A model generated the notes under the pieces. That model was not told the DNA's origin. It was given only the letters and a program-made list of their open reading frames with translations, and searched no databases. This document shows positions 60,074 to 64,000 of a stretch of 64,000 nt of DNA, piece after piece; position 1 is the stretch's first letter, and the number at the start of each line of letters is the position of its first letter. The stretch lies in NCBI GenBank assembly GCA_030762895.1, contig CM061065.1, positions 78,625,607 to 78,689,606 on the forward strand, written 5' to 3'. Made by a program: the position numbers and the translations under genes. The stretch comes from Sophora flavescens (taxonomy: Eukaryota > Streptophyta > Magnoliopsida > Fabales > Fabaceae).

Positions 60074-61412
60074 TGATGAGTGTGATTACACCTCATATTT
60101 CTTTATCATATTGCATGCATTTTCATGTAGTTTAGGTATTTTTAATTTGATTTTTGTTAGTTTTTACCTTGGAACGGGTAAGGCGGTTTTGTGGTGTTTG
60201 TGTGCAGGAATTGAGGATTAAAATGCTCAAGATCAACTATGATGGAGCTTGCATGAAGACGGAGCTTGAAAAGTAAGAAAAATGAGCCAAACAGAGCCCA
60301 TCACGGCCTAGCCGTGACAGCCATCACGGCCATGATCGAGCAAGGCTGAAAAGAAAAGAACGAAAAAGTCAGAACCTGTCACAGCCAGGTTGTGATGGCC
60401 ATCACGGCCGTGACAGGCCATCAGTGCCAAGTTTTCCAAGTCAGAATCTGTCACGGTCGTGAGGTACAATATCTGGAATTTTAAAAGCTGATTTGATCTG
60501 ATTTTGCAATTGCTAGGGATTCAAGTTACCCTACCTTATAAATAGAACCTAGAGGCTCAAAAATAGGAACACTTTTGAGCTGCTTCCTTAGGAAAAAACT
60601 AGGATTTCTCTTCTTCTCCAATTTCTTCTCTTCTCTTAGGTTTTTTTTATGCTTTTGTTAATCAAGCTTGCTATGAAAATGGCAATTCTTGAGTAGTCTT
60701 CTTATTTCTAGGAATTGGGGCTATGCCCAAGATTTTTTTATGGTGATGAATTGACGTTTGGTTTCTTGTTAATTTCACTTTTTCTTTCGATTTGATTCCT
60801 ATTGCTTTAATTACTCGTAAATTCGGTGGCCACTTATTTGCTTGTCGTAGATACTCTAAGGAGGAACCTAGCGGTGAACTTAGGTATTGGATCTATAGGG
60901 ATTGAACTTAAGACTTAAATCACGAGAGTTAGAAGCGGTCCTTAGAGGGTTCACGAATTGTCACAAAGCTTAAAGGGTCCGATTTAAATTCAATTACCAC
61001 GAGAGTAGGGGTTGGTTTAATTGGCACGGTTCTTGTATCCCGATAGGTAACGTTAACTTATTTAAGATAAATTCGCCTTCAAAGCAAATTTCGATAATTA
61101 ACAAGAGGGGTAGTCAATTTAGTAACATGAACAGTCTTGTTGGTAACCCAATTCCTGGGAATCCCTTTTAATATTTTGAAATCTCATATTTGATCTACTT
61201 TCCTATTTTGTTCTTGATTTCGTGTTAATTGCAACTTTAAATTTGATTTGCTACTTAATTCAAAAACCAAATCTTTTCCAAATCTTTATCTTTTATAGTC
61301 CAGTTTAATTGATTTAATAATTAATTGTTATTTGAGATCACGGCCTCTGTGGGATCGATCTTTTTATTACTTGACGACGAAGCCGTGCACTTGCGGGTTC
61401 GAGGAGCTATCA
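60074..61412 (+). repeat. 3' LTR of Athila-like element 1
   Basis: It is 1339 bp, close match to 42880-44206, with palindrome words at 60297-60465. Ends gaggagctatca and is followed by TSD ataaa (61413-61417). Confidence 0.92.
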
Positions 61413-61456
61413 ATAAACACTTAAGAAAGGCTTAACACGAAAAATGGGGTGTTACA
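61413..61456 (-). repeat. TSD and 5' tip of the split minus-oriented LTR
   Basis: ataaa (61413-61417) is the right TSD. The rest, read on minus, starts TGTAACACCCC and joins 42874 once element 1 is removed. Confidence 0.75.
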
Positions 61457-62389
61457 AATTGTCATTAAATGGGTTTAATTATGTCTGAGCCGTTGAGTTT
61501 CAAATTCAAACTGAATAATCGATTATGGGTTTCCAGAAATTGGTTATTGTATTTTTAAACAAAAGTTAGAGAAGTGATAATCGATTAGTATAATCGATTA
61601 TGCTTATTTGATCAGTCATTATTTTTAAACAGCGACCATGTAATCGATTAGTATGATCGATTATGACCTGACTGTTTCAAAATGTGCCTTTTGTTTTTAC
61701 TTAAAATAATCGATTATGCTTTATGAATAATCGATTATGACTCAAGAAAAATCAGTATTCAAAAGATTTTGACCTAACTTCAATTGGTATTTTCAGAGAA
61801 AGAACACACAAATACTGAGCTATCATTCTAACTTTCTCCTCTTGAACTATTCTCTCTATCATTCTAATTCTCTAACACTTGCATACTTAACTTTTGAGAG
61901 ACATACACACCATATAGGTGTTGATTGTTGAGCTTCAATTTGTTTATACTGTGCACTTGTGAGTGCTATCTATTTGTAAACTTCTTTTATGTATTTTGTG
62001 AGTGTGATCTCACACAAACCAATTTTGAGGCTCGTGCACAAGGGAAAGTATATACTGTGATTTGTGTAAGGGTATTCTGTTTTGTAAAGGTTCTAGTTAA
62101 TCCTATTTAAAAACTAGAGGTTATTAGGAACCCTTGGTGATATTTCCTTGGGGACTGGACATAGGCCACGTGTGTAGTTTGTGTCCAAACCAGGATATAC
62201 CACTGTGTTCATCTTCTCATCCCTTATCTATTTTATTTCCGCTTTATCTTTTGCAAAACGCTTTTACTCGCATGCGTTTTTTATAAATTGATTTCTCTGA
62301 ATATATTAAAAAGGAAAAAGGTTTTATTTTATCAAATTTTTTGAAAAACACAATTCACCCCCTCTTGTGTTTGGAGTCTCTTGTCAACA
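61457..62389 (+). repeat. LTR of SIRE-like element C (left end uncertain)
   Basis: It ends tcttgtcaaca just before a primer-binding site and includes the usual C-rich end (caccccctcttgtg). Seven ATCGATTA-type palindromes lie at 61514-61740. The left end abuts the gypsy LTR tip without visible TG start, so it may be truncated. No coding region is seen. Confidence 0.7.
61514..61740. repeat. Palindrome cluster, ATAATCGATTAT
   Basis: Seven copies of atcgatta in (a/t)AATCGATTA(t/g) words, twice in close pairs separated by gtat. Core AATCGATT is the same as in the element B LTR. Confidence 0.85.
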
Positions 62390-62391
62390 AG

Positions 62392-62403
62392 TAGTATCAG
62401 AGC
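62392..62403 (+). promoter_or_regulatory. Primer-binding site of element C
   Basis: TAGTATCAGAGC, one base different from the tRNA-iMet site, two bases after the LTR. Confidence 0.75.
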
Positions 62404-62479
62404 TTAACTCTTGGATATAAAGGATGAAACCGTCTCAAGAGGAAAGATAACTTCAAACAGTTTTCGTATTTAGGGTAAT

Positions 62480-63597
62480 TCAGTAAACAGACCCCCATCG
62501 TCAATGGTGAAGGGTATGGATATTGGAAAGAAAGAATTCAAACTTTTTTAGAAGCTTCTGATATTGATATTTGGGATGATGTGGAAAATAATCCATTTGT
62601 CCACAAGCACGAAGTCAATGGTGCTTCGGTGGATAAACCAAAAACCCTTTGGACCAATGAGGAAAAGAAAAAGGTTCAATACAATTTGAAAGCTAGGAAT
62701 ATCATCACCTCTGCTTTAAGCTACGATGAGTTCTATAGGGTCTCGAATTGCAAGGCCGCTAAGGAAATGTGGGACACCCTTCAATTGACCCATGAAGGTA
62801 CTACCAAGGTCAAAAGGGCTAGGATGAACACATCAACCCATGCGTACGAGCTATTTAGGATGAAACAGAGTGAAAGCATACAAGATATGCAAAAACGTTT
62901 CACTCATATAATTAATCATCTTAAGGATCTTGGGAAGTTGTTTTCAAATGAAGATTTAATTAACAAAGTTCTTAGATGTTTAAATAGAAGTTGGCAACCA
63001 AAAGTAACTGCTATATCTGAATCAAGAGATTTGTCTTCTATGTCTTTGGCTACTTTGTTTGGAAAGTTGCAGGAACATGAACTTGAGTTAAACCGCCTTA
63101 TTGAGAGTGAGGAAAGCGACAAGAAAAAGAAAGGCCTTGCTCTTAATGCCATTATGAATAAGACAGTTAAGGAAGATAGTGAATGTTATGAGTTTGAAGG
63201 ACTCGATGAAGGAGACGAGAACATGAGCTTGATGGTCCGTAAGTTAAAAAGTTTCCTAAGAAACAAAGGGAAAGCTCGTCAAAACTTCACTCCTCAAAAG
63301 AAGGTTGAAGGAGAAACAACTTCATATGTACCTATGTGCTTCAACTGCAAAAAGAAGGGCCACATTCGTCCCGAGTGTCCTCAAGTCCAAAAGAGGAATG
63401 ATAAGATGCAAAAGAGGCCACAAAAAGATAAAAGGGGAAGGAAGGCCTACATCTCATGGGAAGATAACGACATGGACTCTTCCAATGAATCCGATGACGA
63501 AGAAGCCAACCTTTGTCTCATAGTCAATCATGAGGATATTGCTGATGAGACTAACCCCAAAATTGTAGAAGAGGAAAGTGTTGATGATCTTGCATAA
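62480..63597 (+). pseudogene. Element C gag
   Basis: Gag of SIRE-like copia type. The frame upstream of the first Met (62581) already encodes gag (NRPPIVNGEGYGYWKERIQT), so the true start lies near 62430-62480 and is damaged by a stop. Capsid motifs: KAAKEMWDTLQLTHEGTTKV, SIQDMQKRFTHIINHLKDLG, CLNRSWQPKVTAISES. Zinc knuckle CFNCKKKGHIRPEC at about residues 255-268 of the 338-codon frame, followed by an acidic tail (DMDSSNESDDEEANLC). The frame ends DDLA at 63597, earlier than a gag-pol polyprotein should. Confidence 0.87.
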
Positions 63598-64000
63598 ATT
63601 TTGGGAAGTGCTAGTCTTGAGGACAAGAACACTCAAGAGAAGGACATTGTTGATCAACCACCTCCACAAGAAGAAGAGACACCTCATTAGAATCTTCTAA
63701 GAGAATGGAGAACATATAGACACCATCCTCTTGACAACATTATAGGTGATATCTCTAAAGGGGTAACAACTCGAAACTCTCTTAATCATATGTGTCATTA
63801 CATGGCTTTCGTTTCTCAAATTGAACCTAAAAATTTTGATGAGGCCATAGTAGATGAACATTGGACTCTTGCTATGCAAGAAGAATTAAACCAATTTGAA
63901 AGGTTTGGGAATTAGTCCCTAAACCTAAAAACCATTTGGTAATGGAACTAAATGGGTTTTTCATAACAAGCTAGATGAAAATGGAATCATAACGAGAAAT
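63598..64000 (+). pseudogene. Element C pre-RT linker and start of reverse transcriptase
   Basis: The same sense strand reads HHPLDNIIGDISKGVTTRNS and DEAIVDEHWTLAMQEELNQF, which is the start of the copia RT region. It follows gag after only about 130 bp of linker. Protease and integrase, normally 3 kb, are missing. Stops and a frameshift after FERFGN show decay. It continues beyond the right edge. Confidence 0.8.

Larger units (their letters stand above)
42880..61412 (+). mobile_element. Athila-like gag-protease element 1 (holds three nested insertions)
   Basis: It has LTRs at 42880-44206 and 60074-61412, a tRNA-Asp primer-binding site, gag, protease, a long 3' untranslated region and a polypurine tract. 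There is no RT, RNase H or integrase. Insertions at 45926-49108, 50711-57648 and 57680-59173 each have their own 5-bp TSD. Removing them with one TSD copy each leaves 6903 bp. Gag and protease are Athila type. Lack of pol in two independent copies indicates a non-autonomous family and not a single deletion. Confidence 0.88.

Noticed and set aside
61457..62389. Element C LTR as a complete LTR
   Set aside because: I could not find a convincing TG start or a TSD next to 61457, so it is described as possibly truncated.

Overview
The window is plant nuclear DNA made up entirely of LTR retrotransposons, many of them nested. I see no host protein gene, rRNA, tRNA, CRISPR or bacterial-type signal. 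The evidence is plant-type Ty1/copia and Ty3/gypsy gag and pol domains, tRNA-iMet and tRNA-Asp primer-binding sites, polypurine tracts, TG...CA LTR ends and matching 5-bp target-site duplications (TSDs). The mix of SIRE/Maximus-like and Angela-like copia with Athila-like and Tekay-like gypsy elements fits pericentromeric heterochromatin of a flowering plant. A eudicot, possibly a legume, is a guess from element style only; I cannot name a species.

Region 1 (1-35350). A decayed minus-strand SIRE-like copia element (A) holds two insertions of one Angela-like family. One is an inverted solo LTR at 1738-3073. The other is a 29.1-kb direct tandem array at 4027-33147 with five LTRs alternating with four internal regions. 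One TSD (gttag) flanks the whole array, so it behaves as one insertion that expanded in place. All four copies share a large gag deletion that removes almost all of the nucleocapsid zinc knuckle. The middle copies carry many A-to-G changes and small indels, mostly at CAG/CTG sites. This looks like long-read error or incomplete polishing of methylated repeats, so the frameshifts there may not be real.

Region 2 (35351-42879). This holds a minus-strand SIRE-like fragment (B: 5' LTR plus gag), then a plus-strand Tekay-like fragment (integrase end, polypurine tract, 3' LTR), then a minus-oriented gypsy-type LTR that is split by the next element and ends at 61456.

Region 3 (42880-61412, TSD ataaa). 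This is an Athila-like element that encodes only gag and protease. Three later insertions lie inside it: a 3.2-kb solo LTR (45926-49108, TSD aatac), an inverted second copy of the same gag-protease family (50711-57648, TSD gagcc), and a solo LTR of a related family (57680-59173, TSD ctacc). Removing the insertions gives 6903 bp, close to the 6938 bp of the nested copy. Neither copy has reverse transcriptase, RNase H or integrase, so the family is probably mobilised by enzymes supplied in trans.

Region 4 (61457-64000). A plus-strand SIRE-like element (C) has an LTR, primer-binding site and gag, and then passes straight into the region just before reverse transcriptase. Protease and integrase are missing. 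It runs off the right edge.

A theme crosses the families: clusters of short CG-centred palindromes, with family-specific arms, sit in LTRs and 3' untranslated regions. Copia LTRs use a core AATCGATT, and gypsy LTRs use ACG-NN-CGT.
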